From: Anaeroglomus sp964550565
GTDB taxonomy: Bacteria > Planctomycetota > Phycisphaerae > Sedimentisphaerales > Anaerohalosphaeraceae
Length of the DNA: 20,464 nucleotides
Direction: 5' to 3'
NCBI GenBank assembly: GCA_964550565.1
Contig: CAZKAI010000075.1
Location: 1-20,464, forward strand
The notes beneath the pieces were generated by a model that saw nothing but the letters and a program-made list of their open reading frames with translations, made no database searches and was not told the DNA's origin. Within the stretch, counting starts at the first letter, position 1. Every line of letters starts with the position of its first letter. A program made the position numbers and the translations under genes. This document shows, one piece after another, positions 8,523 to 15,836 of this stretch.

Positions 8523-9755
8523 TTAGAAGACCATCTGCATCCGCAGACCAAAGACCACCGCATCCTTCAAATCGCGTCCATTGTCGGCGGACGATGGATC
8601 GGCGACATACTGTATCGATGGTGTCAGGGTCAGGTTGGAATTGACGGCAAAATTATAAAAAGTCTCGAAGACTGTTTCGGAGTCTTCCGTGTAGGTCGCC
8701 CCTGCGGCCTCGCTGAAGTAACCCCGTGCCACACCGAAAGCCAGCACATCGTCATCACGTCCGTCAAACAGCCCCTGATAGCTCAGGCCGGTACTGTAAA
8801 ACTGCGTCATCTCATTATGATTGGAAGGCGCGTAGCCAAAGCGGAAAAACGTGCCCAAGCCCTGTGAATCGTTGTCATCCTCGTTCTCTTTACTCAGCAT
8901 CTGGTCAAAGCTCAGATACATGCCGGTATTGTTACGAGACGAAAAGCCGTCGCCATCCACATCGGTCGGCTCCGGCATGTGCCAGACGCCCACCGAATAG
9001 GTGCCCTGCAACTGTCCAAAACTGGGCGTAATGCCCGTCTCGGCCATATAGACATAATAATCCTCATCATGAAAGGCTGTGCGGAATCCCGTCTCGCGGT
9101 GATCACCCTGCGAATCGGCGGCCGCGGCCGTAATATACCAGCCGGCATCGGCCGGGGCATAGTGCATGGCAAGACCCAGCGTATAATCCGGGAACGGAAT
9201 GGTCGGGTTGTTGACCAGGGCACTGTTGAGAAACTGGCCCGTCTCGTCATTGGCGTAGCGATTGCAGTCAAAGGCTACCGGGCAGCCGCTGCATTCAAAT
9301 CCGCCGCTTAAATCCATCTTGCCCACGCGGACGATAAAGTCGCCGTCGAAGAAATAATGCTGATACCACAGCTCTGTCACCACCGCCGCATCGCGCGGCA
9401 TGGCATCACCGTTGACGCCGAAAGCACTGCCGGTCGAGACCGAATCAATCCCTTCGGTCTTGTTCCAGAAACCCTCTACGTGGGTATATAACTCGGCATT
9501 GTCAATCCCGAACAACCGCTTGAGGTCTGTCATCATTTCGATATCATAGCTGCCCGAAAAGCGTCCGCGCCGGTCATGAGTGCTCAGGCCGCCGCGCATA
9601 TTCTGCTGATAAATGTTGGTCAGACCGAAGGAAAACGAAAACGGCCCTGTATCCGGCAGCATCGAGGAAGTCTCTTCATTTTCCGTAACAGGCGTTTCCG
9701 CCGCAAAACCCATCACGCTGCTGCATACCAATGCAAACACTACCCATCGTCCCAT
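8523..9755 (-). CDS. OprB-family outer-membrane porin, last gene of the iron operon
   Basis: 410 aa. Signal peptide MGRWVVFALVCSSVMGFAA. The mature part has OprB features: an early GSYDIEMMTDLKRLFGIDNAELYTH stretch (key parts GSYD, LFG and AELYTH), then GKMDLSGG...YANDETGQFLNSAL and NNPTIPFPDYTLG, repeated amphipathic strands with aromatic girdles, and a C-terminal ...GLRMQMVF ending in Phe as outer-membrane barrels do. OprB proteins form channels for sugars, and related OprB-type porins in cyanobacteria are linked to iron uptake. It follows feoB by 48 nt with no terminator between, so co-transcription is likely and a role in passage of Fe(II) is inferred. Unusual: a CxxCx5C insertion (Cys155, Cys158, Cys164). 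The start is ATG 9755, since AAAGGA lies 9 nt before it and directly abuts the TTG at 9764. Confidence 0.82.
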   Translation of the reverse strand: MGRWVVFALVCSSVMGFAAETPVTENEETSSMLPDTGPFSFSFGLTNIYQQNMRGGLSTHDRRGRFSGSYDIEMMTDLKRLFGIDNAELYTHVEGFWNKTEGIDSVSTGSAFGVNGDAMPRDAAVVTELWYQHYFFDGDFIVRVGKMDLSGGFECSGCPVAFDCNRYANDETGQFLNSALVNNPTIPFPDYTLGLAMHYAPADAGWYITAAAADSQGDHRETGFRTAFHDEDYYVYMAETGITPSFGQLQGTYSVGVWHMPEPTDVDGDGFSSRNNTGMYLSFDQMLSKENEDDNDSQGLGTFFRFGYAPSNHNEMTQFYSTGLSYQGLFDGRDDDVLAFGVARGYFSEAAGATYTEDSETVFETFYNFAVNSNLTLTPSIQYVADPSSADNGRDLKDAVVFGLRMQMVF

Positions 9756-9803
9756 CTGCTGCAATCCTTTCTTTTACTTGATAAAATCGGTTGTATTCGG
9801 CGT

Positions 9804-11876
9804 TTATGCACCGAACAACAGGGCTCCAACCTGATATACCACCAGCGTCACCGCATAAGCCACCACGGTCAGGCCGACATACTGCAATGCCGCCCACTTC
9901 CAGCTTCCCGCTTCCCGGGCCGTCACGGCCACGGTCGCCATACAAGGCGAACTCAACAGGCAAAACAGCATGATGCACAGGCCTTTGAGCGGAGTATAAT
10001 CCGCCCGCAGCCGCTGCCGCAGAGCCTCGGATCCCTCATCCACCTCGCCGACCGAATAAACGATACCCATCTGGGCGACAAACACTTCCTTGGCAGCAAA
10101 GGCCCCGATCAGTGCCGTACCAATCTTCCAGTCGAAGCCCAGCGGTCGTATTACCGGTTCAATCCAATGGCCTACACGTCCGGTAATCGAATGCTGCATC
10201 TGAGCCGATTGCTGCCCAACCTCGTCCAGCCCGGCCAGCTTGTCTTCCCCTATCTTCGGATAGGTACTGGCCGCCCATAACAAAATCGAAATGCCCAGAA
10301 TCACCGTGCCGGCCTTCTGCAGATACTGCCAGCCGCGGTCCCACATGTGCAGCATCAGGCTTCGCAGTGTTGGCATGCGGTACGGCGGCAGTTCCATGAC
10401 GAATGGAATCGCCTCCCCTTTGAACAGCGTATTACGCAGCAGCAATGCCAGAAGCACTGCGAATAATACTCCGATAATATACATCATCCACATTATCGGG
10501 CCATGCCAGGTCGGGGCAAAAAATGCCGGAATAATCAGTGCATATATCGGTAATCGTGCACCGCAACTGAACAGTGGTATCACCATCATCGTCGTCAGGC
10601 GGGTCCGCCGGTTCTCCAGAATCCGGGTCGCCATAATCGCCGGCACCGAACAGCCAAAGCCGATCAGCATCGGGATGAAACTCTTGCCGTGCAGGCCGAT
10701 TTTGTGCATCACACGGTCCATCAGAAACGCCGCGCGGGCCATATAGCCGGTGTCTTCCAGAAACGCAATCCCCAGAAACAGCAGCAGAATATTCGGCAGG
10801 AAAATCAGCACCCCGCCGACACCGCCGATAATCCCATCGACAATCAGCGACCGCAAATGCTCCGACCAGCCCGCAGGCCAGTGCGACGAAATCCACCCGC
10901 CCAGCCAGCCAAACAGCGACTCCATCCACCCCATCGGAATTTCACCCGCCGTAAAGGTCAGCCAGAACACCACATACATCAATACCGCAAAAATCGGCAG
11001 CCCCCACACCGAATGCGTCATCACCACATCGACCTGGTCGCTGATATCATGCCGGGATTGTGCCGTGGTCTTGACCGTTTCCTGGCACGCCCCGGAAATG
11101 AATCCATACCGCCGGTCAGCAATCACAATATCCGGGCTTTCGTGGTAATGCTTTTCCAGTTCCTTCATGGATTGCTCCATTGTCGTCAATAGCTCTGCGC
11201 TGTGCGGCAAAGCCAGGACCTGCTGATCGCCTTCCAGCAGCTTCAAAGCCACCCATCGCGCCCCAAACTGTTTGGCAAAATCCAATTCCGGATTGACCAG
11301 CGATGTTAATTTTTCCAGTTCCTTTTCCACCTGCGGCCCAAAAGGAACCTGCACACGGCGGGTCTTCTTTTCCGCCGCCTCCCGCACCGCCGCATCCAGT
11401 AGCTGCTCGGTCCCTTCTTCCTTGCGGGCCACGATGGATACAATCGGCACATCCAGCAGAAGCTGCATCTGGTTCAGGTCAAATTCCAGCCCCCGGGCCT
11501 TGGCCACATCGGCCATGTTAAACGCCAGCACCAGCGGCACATTCATCTCCATCAACTGCACCGCCAGGTACAGGTTGCGCTCCAGGTTAGACGAATCAAT
11601 CACATCAATCACCACATCGGGCTTCTGCTCCAGAATAAACTGGCGCGACACCAGTTCCTCCGGCGAATAGGCTGTAAGGCTATATATCCCCGGCAGGTCC
11701 ACCACCTTGATTTTTTGGTCACGATAATGACACAGTCCGTTTTTAATCTCGACCGTCACCCCCGGATAATTAGCCACATGCTGCCGCGACCCCGTCAGGG
11801 CATTGAACAGGGTTGTTTTCCCGCTGTTGGGATTACCGGCCAGTGCAATAGTTAATTTCTTTTCTGTGTTTACCAT
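9804..11876 (-). CDS. feoB: ferrous iron transporter FeoB
   Basis: 690 aa, a full but compact FeoB; many are 700-780 aa. The N-terminal G domain has GNPNSGKTT (14-22, G1), GVTVE (39-43, G2), DLPG (60-63, G3) and NMAD (120-123, G4), followed by a helical GDI-like segment to about residue 260. The membrane part holds the gate motifs FLEDTGYMARAAFLMDR and GFGCSVPAIMATR and the second gate FSCGARLPIYA, all with the conserved Cys. It imports Fe(II) across the inner membrane. It follows feoA by 38 nt, and that gap contains the second GTTAG-N6-CTAAC box ending 3 nt before the ATG. The SD is weak (TTAGG within the box), so translation of feoB could be influenced by the same bases. The porin gene follows. 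Confidence 0.97.
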   Translation of the reverse strand: MVNTEKKLTIALAGNPNSGKTTLFNALTGSRQHVANYPGVTVEIKNGLCHYRDQKIKVVDLPGIYSLTAYSPEELVSRQFILEQKPDVVIDVIDSSNLERNLYLAVQLMEMNVPLVLAFNMADVAKARGLEFDLNQMQLLLDVPIVSIVARKEEGTEQLLDAAVREAAEKKTRRVQVPFGPQVEKELEKLTSLVNPELDFAKQFGARWVALKLLEGDQQVLALPHSAELLTTMEQSMKELEKHYHESPDIVIADRRYGFISGACQETVKTTAQSRHDISDQVDVVMTHSVWGLPIFAVLMYVVFWLTFTAGEIPMGWMESLFGWLGGWISSHWPAGWSEHLRSLIVDGIIGGVGGVLIFLPNILLLFLGIAFLEDTGYMARAAFLMDRVMHKIGLHGKSFIPMLIGFGCSVPAIMATRILENRRTRLTTMMVIPLFSCGARLPIYALIIPAFFAPTWHGPIMWMMYIIGVLFAVLLALLLRNTLFKGEAIPFVMELPPYRMPTLRSLMLHMWDRGWQYLQKAGTVILGISILLWAASTYPKIGEDKLAGLDEVGQQSAQMQHSITGRVGHWIEPVIRPLGFDWKIGTALIGAFAAKEVFVAQMGIVYSVGEVDEGSEALRQRLRADYTPLKGLCIMLFCLLSSPCMATVAVTAREAGSWKWAALQYVGLTVVAYAVTLVVYQVGALLFGA

Positions 11877-11878
11877 AA

Positions 11879-11894
11879 GTTAGCTTTGCCTAAC
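11879..11894 (-). promoter_or_regulatory. candidate DtxR-family operator in front of feoB
   Basis: On the - strand this reads GTTAGGCAAAGCTAAC, with arms GTTAG/CTAAC separated by 6 nt. It shares GTTAGGC-N4-CTAAC with the box in the regulator promoter at 12658-12673. It sits in the feoA-feoB gap, 2 nt from the feoB start codon and covering its SD zone. No convincing -35/-10 pair was seen around it. Confidence 0.6.
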
Positions 11895-11914
11895 ATTGAA
11901 TCCAAAAAATTTTG

Positions 11915-12130
11915 TTATCGTACAAAGATTTTATGTGACATCCCGCGGCCCAGCACCACACGGCTGTTTTTGACCGCGATGATAACCTGTCCTCGGTGGT
12001 CATTGAGCATGACACGAATCGGCTGGTCGGCCAGAAGCCCCATCGCCGCCAGACGATTTTTCAGCCCGTGCCCGGCTTCGATATGATCGATACGCACGGT
12101 CTTTCCGGTCTCAATCTGGTCTAATGACAT
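11915..12130 (-). CDS. feoA: FeoA-type SH3-like cytosolic protein
   Basis: 71 aa, the usual size of FeoA (about 75 aa). MSLDQIETGKTVRIDHIEAG is followed by GLKNRLAAMGLLADQPIRVM and a short C-terminal strand set (VIIAVKNSRVVLGRGMSHKI), the FeoA SH3-like beta-barrel pattern. FeoA works with FeoB, probably by contacting its cytosolic domain. The start is placed at ATG 12130 because AAGGA precedes it by 10 nt and the length fits the family. An in-frame ATG at 12163 would add 11 charged residues (MKTKSDKDHVP) but has no SD. It lies between the regulator gene and feoB in one operon. Confidence 0.88.
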   Translation of the reverse strand: MSLDQIETGKTVRIDHIEAGHGLKNRLAAMGLLADQPIRVMLNDHRGQVIIAVKNSRVVLGRGMSHKIFVR

Positions 12131-12180
12131 CGGAACGTGGTCCTTATCTGATTTTGTTTTCATATTGTTAATCAGCCGGC

Positions 12181-12639
12181 TTACGCATCAGGCAACTGCT
12201 TTTTCCGATAAAACTGCTTGAATTCAAAGGCAATATCGCCATCCACACGGGCCGTGATAAACTCAATATAGTCCCTGAGCCGGCCAATCACCTGCTGGCC
12301 CAGTGCATGTTCAGCCCGACAAGCTGACTCTTTGGCCGTCACCGCATCCAGCCCAAGAATGTCGATAAAAAAAGACTCCAATACACGATGACGACGCACG
12401 ATTTTATCGGCCTCAACCCGGCCTTTGTCTGTCAGCGTCACCACCCCGTACGGCTTATAGTTAATCAGCTCTTTTTCCGACAACACCCGTAAGGCCCCTG
12501 TCACCGATGCACGTGATACACCCAAACCATCGGCAATATCCTTACTTCGGGCAACCATCCCGCTGTCGGATAAATGATATATTACCTCAAGATAATCTTC
12601 CATTGAGGCACTGAGCTGTTTTTGCTTCACCGCTTCCAT
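12181..12639 (-). CDS. DtxR/MntR-family metal-dependent repressor
   Basis: 152 aa, two-domain form without the C-terminal SH3-like domain of DtxR. The winged helix lies at about residues 13-75 (MEDYLEVIYHL, DIADGLGVSRASVTGALRVL, GVVTLTDKG). The dimerisation and metal domain follows (VRRHRVLESFFIDILGLD, ACRAEHALGQQVIGRL). Metal-ligand positions: Asp15, Glu18, His84, Cys107, Glu110 and His111. Asp and Glu in the N-terminus are MntR-like, and Cys107 matches DtxR C102. As first gene before feoA (17-nt gap) and feoB it most likely represses the operon when Fe(II) is plentiful. The ATG at 12639 lies directly after a palindrome and has no SD; with the promoter below, the mRNA would start about 5 nt before it, close to leaderless. 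Confidence 0.93.
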   Translation of the reverse strand: MEAVKQKQLSASMEDYLEVIYHLSDSGMVARSKDIADGLGVSRASVTGALRVLSEKELINYKPYGVVTLTDKGRVEADKIVRRHRVLESFFIDILGLDAVTAKESACRAEHALGQQVIGRLRDYIEFITARVDGDIAFEFKQFYRKKQLPDA

Positions 12640-12653
12640 TTAGTAAATACTAA
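12640..12653. repeat. short palindrome abutting the regulator start codon
   Basis: TTAGTA-AA-TACTAA is a perfect inverted repeat with 6-bp arms. It lies between the -10 box and the ATG of the regulator gene and overlaps the last two bases of the -10. It could be a second operator half or chance; it does not match the GTTAG...CTAAC boxes beyond the TTAG/CTAA cores. Confidence 0.4.
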
Positions 12654-12680
12654 TATAGTTAGAAACGCCTAACTTTGCAA
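12652..12680 (-). promoter_or_regulatory. predicted promoter of the regulator-feoA-feoB-porin operon
   Basis: Read on the - strand: -35 TTGCAA (12680-12675), a 17-bp spacer, -10 TATATT (12657-12652). The expected start point is about 12645, only some 5 nt upstream of the regulator ATG. The spacing is ideal and the hexamers are good sigma70 matches. The 16-bp inverted repeat fills the spacer. Confidence 0.65.
12658..12673 (-). promoter_or_regulatory. candidate DtxR-family operator inside the operon promoter
   Basis: On the - strand this reads GTTAGGCGTTTCTAAC, with perfect 5-bp arms GTTAG/CTAAC and a 6-bp spacer. It occupies 16 of the 17 bases between -35 and -10, where a bound repressor would block RNA polymerase. 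The same pattern recurs before feoB. Autoregulation of the operon is inferred. Confidence 0.7.
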
Positions 12681-12692
12681 GAAAAATTTCAC

Positions 12693-12724
12693 AAAAAAAA
12701 TCCCCATGCCCGCAGACATGGGGA
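12693..12724 (-). terminator. intrinsic terminator after the sulfatase gene
   Basis: An 8-bp stem TCCCCATG (12701-12708) and CATGGGGA (12717-12724) with an 8-nt loop, followed on the - strand by eight T (12700-12693). It ends transcription from the sulfatase side just before the -35 box of the iron operon. Confidence 0.88.
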
Positions 12725-12781
12725 TATTCCATTTTTCAATGAAATTACCGGCACATTAAGACCGCCGGCAATCGTCAGAAT

Positions 12782-14490
12782 TCAGCCTCTGGCCCCCCGC
12801 AGAATCTTGCGGTTTCCATCGGTCCATTTATCGCGGTAAAAGGTGGATGCCTCAAAGGTATCGCTGACCGATTTCATTTTCTCGATCAATTTGGCTTGCA
12901 ACTCCAGTAAGGCCGTCTGATGTGCAGAGTCAGCAACCAGATTCCGGGTCTGGAAAGGATCGGCTGCATGATCAAACAACAGTTCCTGCGGAACTCCGTC
13001 CTTGCTGATGCGGAATTTACCGTAGGTATATCGCTTATCTCGAACCGCTCGCCACTCATGGCCGGTCTCCCAATTGGCCGTCGCGCCGGTCCCCTGCATA
13101 AACGCACAATCCGGCTCCGCACCGCCGGCCCCCAGTGCCAGATGCGACAAATCCATCCCTTCCACGCGGGATGGAACCGACAGCCCGAGCAGCCCCAGAA
13201 ACGTCGGCATGAAATCCACCGTGGACATACAGGCATCCGAGACCTGCCCTGCCTGAATCCTGCCCGGCCAGCGAACCAGCATCGGAATCCGGGCCGCTTC
13301 ATCATAAAAAATATTCTTCGCCCGGCGTCCCTGGGCGCCGAACATCTCGCCGTGGTCGGATGAAAAGACCACAATCGTATTGTCCGCCAGCCCATTCTCG
13401 TCCAGATACTTCATCAATCGCCCGAAGTTCCAGTCCAGGTTGGTCGTCATCGCATAATAATTTCGACGCCATTTTTCCAGATCGGCCCGCTCGGAATCCG
13501 ACAACCGGGCCCAGGCATCCGCGTACGGATCGTTGGTCGCCTTGTAATTGGGCGAATGGGGCAGGCTGACCCCGGCAAATTTCTCCCGATACTCGGCGGG
13601 CACATTCCCATCATTCCACGGGTCATGCGGTGTTCCCCACGAAAGTACCATTGCAAACGGCTGCGAGGATTTCTGCCCGCGGCATTTGAGCCAATCGATA
13701 GCCAAATCGGTCTGTCCGTCCGGCTCATACACCCCCTGGCCCCAGAAAATCTTCTCTTTGGATTCGGTATGATAATAGGTATTGTAATAATCATGGTGGA
13801 AATTNNNNNNNNNNNNNNNNNNNNNNNNNNNNNNNNNNNNNNNNNNNNNNNNNNNNNNNNNNNNNNNNNNNNNNNNNNNNNNNNNNNNNNNNNNNNNNNN
13901 NNNNTCTTCTCTTTGGATTCGGTATGATAATAGGTATTGTAATAATCATGGTGGAAATTGAACGCTGCCCAGGTCCCGTTAAAGCCCAGACGATGCACCC
14001 CGCGCGGCACAAACGAATTATCCGGATTGGCATGGTCCCCCAGCTTGTTGGCATACATGTGCCACTTGCCGATATAGGCCGTGTTGTAGCCGCCCCGCGT
14101 CAGCGAATGCCCCAGGCAATCCTGATACGGATTAAGCTGCAATTCGTTAATCACCATGCCGTGGCTGGTCGTATATTTGCCGGTCATCAGCGAGGCCCGG
14201 AACGCCGAACACACCGGTGTATTGGCCACGGTATTCCGAAAATTGATGCCCTGCTGAGCAAACTGATCCAGGTTCGGTGTAATCGCGTTTTCCGCACCGG
14301 GATAGTTGGTCCCATTCCAGTACCTGGCATACTTGCAGTGATTCAGGCCAAGCTGGTCGGCCAGTACCACCAGCAGATTGGGCTGCTTTTGGGTACTGCC
14401 GGCATACAGCGACGGCGCCATCTGCGACAGGGCCAGTCCTGCGGCCCCGATGCAGCTTTGCTTCATAAAGCTTCGTCGATTCATCGTCAT
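12782..14490 (-). CDS. Tat-exported type I sulfatase (broken in the sequence by an assembly gap)
   Basis: One gene of 517 aa once the duplicated 55 bases and 100 N (155 bases in all) are collapsed; the frames then join as ...TESKEKIFWGQGVYEPDG.... Tat signal RRSFMK with a hydrophobic stretch ending near residue 30. The sulfatase core begins NLLVVLADQLG (Asp45, Gln46). The formylglycine site is CSAFR at 94-98, a C-x-A-x-R variant, followed by TGK (105) and H110. IGKWH (K142, H144), TPHDP (H237), SSDHGE (D327, H328) and K340 complete the metal and substrate site. Its exact substrate is unknown; sulfated polysaccharide or a small sulfate ester is possible. ATG 14490 has AGGAG 6 nt upstream. It follows the secreted paralogue gene by 31 nt, so they are probably co-transcribed. 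Confidence 0.92.
13750..13804. repeat. first copy of a 55-base direct repeat at the assembly gap
   Basis: Identical base for base to 13905-13959 and ends exactly where the N run starts. Read as the overlapping end of one contig. 55 is a common k-mer size in de Bruijn assemblers, which fits two unmerged contig ends. Confidence 0.95.
13805..13904. other. scaffold gap (100 N)
   Basis: Exactly 100 unknown bases, the conventional length for a gap of unknown size. Flanked by identical 55-base copies, so the true gap is most likely negative (an overlap) and no sequence is missing. Confidence 0.97.
13905..13959. repeat. second copy of the 55-base direct repeat at the assembly gap
   Basis: Starts on the first base after the N run and matches 13750-13804 exactly. 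The offset between copies is 155; removing 155 bases brings both halves of the sulfatase into the same frame. Confidence 0.95.
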
Positions 14491-14521
14491 CGATCTCTCC
14501 TGTGTTACTTTATAATTCCTG

Positions 14522-15766
14522 TTATAAACGAAAATCCTGACATTCCGGGTCCGGCAGACTGCATTCTATCCATTCCCGGGCAAAATAAAAGAAATCTTCC
14601 AGATTGACCTGACAATCCAGATTGAAGTCCGCAGGATTGAATCCCCACGCCCCGCAGTCATTCTCGCCAATCTGCACCGTCAACTCTGGGATGACATAGC
14701 CTGCATAGGGAGATGCTGGATCCGCACTCACCGTAAAAGCCAGCGTCGTATCATGCACGGCCCGTTCCATGTCATTGTCATCAATAGCTGTAATCGTAAT
14801 TGCCTGCGCAGTCTGCCAGTTGTCGGCGTTGAAAACAAGCTGAGCGGGATGGACCGTAACCTGGTCCGGGTCCAGCGCATCAGCCACTTCAATCGTCACT
14901 GGATACGCCAGCGGACTGGATGACAAAGACACCAGCACCTGATCCGCAGTGCCGCCTTCCCGGACGATGGTATTCCCATCCGTCTGGGCAACGGTAATCA
15001 GCGCAGGCTGCACACTGGAGGTCTCAATATTCAGATTATCGAAAACAACGGTATTCGAAGCCCTCCCCGACAAACCGATATAATTGGCATTGGCATCGCT
15101 CCAGGTAATACTTCGCGTATCGCACAGCGTGCCATTAAAGTAAATCATCACAGTCACAGCACTGCCGGCATTGAAATCAGAACATGAAAAATCCGCTTTC
15201 AAAGTCCCGGAAACCGCCCCCACAGGCACGGTATTCAACAGCGTCCCCCGGCTCCAGACCCGCACGCTGCCGTCCATCGCCAGGTCCGCAAAAAAGTCGC
15301 ACACCCCCGCGGCGCTTCCTCCGCCGCGAAAGGTCGTCGGGTGGTCGTTCATATCCTTCGCCGCTGCCGCCTCCGCCTCGGTCGTCCCGACACCAAATCC
15401 GGCAAAGCGGTTAGCCAGGTCGGTCGCGGCACTGCTGATTTGAACCACATCCATCGACACGGAAAACCCGCCGGCGGACACGATCGCTGCATCAATAAAG
15501 TTATGCCCCAAATACAGATTCGCCATCCCCGGGCCATACGCCACATTCAGTTGATTGGCCAATATCTGAATGGACGTCGCCGCACCGGACCCTTCATACG
15601 ATTCCTGATAGACCAGCGGCGCCAGCACCCCGCCCATGCCGGTAGAAGACGCATCTGCATCCGTACTGTCAGGCCGGCTAAAGGCGTCACTGAAAAGCAC
15701 TTCTCCATACACCCCGCCGGCCAGCAGCACCATTCCGCATACACAAACAAAAAAGAACTGTTTCAT
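14522..15766 (-). CDS. secreted protein: jelly-roll-like N-module, Calx-beta-like repeat, dockerin-like tail
   Basis: 414 aa. Signal peptide MKQFFFVCVCGMVLLAGGVYG. Residues about 22-250 are a beta-rich module that starts LFSDAFSRPDSTD and contains QLNVAYGPGMANLYLGHNF and NRFAGFGVG. It is clearly related to the N-terminus of the protein encoded just upstream. Residues about 255-365 resemble the Calx-beta-like repeat common in planctomycetes (VREGGTADQVLVSLSS, NWQTAQAITITAIDDND, ending IGENDCG). The C-terminal 45 residues are a dockerin-like tail (FNLDCQVNLEDFFYFAREW...C). No enzyme motif was seen; a surface or matrix binding role is inferred. The start is ATG 15766 (GGAG 5 nt upstream, and a signal peptide begins there). 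An open extension to 15898 would overlap the previous gene and hide the signal peptide. Confidence 0.82.
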   Translation of the reverse strand: MKQFFFVCVCGMVLLAGGVYGEVLFSDAFSRPDSTDADASSTGMGGVLAPLVYQESYEGSGAATSIQILANQLNVAYGPGMANLYLGHNFIDAAIVSAGGFSVSMDVVQISSAATDLANRFAGFGVGTTEAEAAAAKDMNDHPTTFRGGGSAAGVCDFFADLAMDGSVRVWSRGTLLNTVPVGAVSGTLKADFSCSDFNAGSAVTVMIYFNGTLCDTRSITWSDANANYIGLSGRASNTVVFDNLNIETSSVQPALITVAQTDGNTIVREGGTADQVLVSLSSSPLAYPVTIEVADALDPDQVTVHPAQLVFNADNWQTAQAITITAIDDNDMERAVHDTTLAFTVSADPASPYAGYVIPELTVQIGENDCGAWGFNPADFNLDCQVNLEDFFYFAREWIECSLPDPECQDFRL

Positions 15767-15784
15767 TTGAACTCCATCATACAT

Positions 15785-15817
15785 CAAAAAGCGGAAGGCC
15801 CAACTCCAGCCTTCCGC
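15785..15817 (-). terminator. intercistronic terminator-like hairpin between the two secreted paralogues
   Basis: GCGGAAGGC (15791-15799) pairs with GCCTTCCGC (15809-15817), a 9-bp stem with a 9-nt loop, followed on the - strand by five T (15790-15786). It lies in the 70-nt gap downstream of the larger paralogue. Only 19 nt remain before the next ATG, too few for a full promoter, so read-through or a promoter inside the previous gene must feed the next genes. Confidence 0.75.
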
Positions 15818-15836
15818 CTTGAAATTAGTTGCCTGT

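Noticed and set aside
12782..13959. Two partial sulfatase genes, or a frameshifted pseudogene
   Set aside because: The break coincides with the N run, and collapsing the identical 55-base flanks restores one frame with all sulfatase motifs in order.
13750..13959. Direct repeats as target-site duplication of an unseen insertion element
   Set aside because: 55 bases is far longer than normal target duplications, the copies abut the N run exactly on both sides, and a gap of exactly 100 N is a scaffolding convention.
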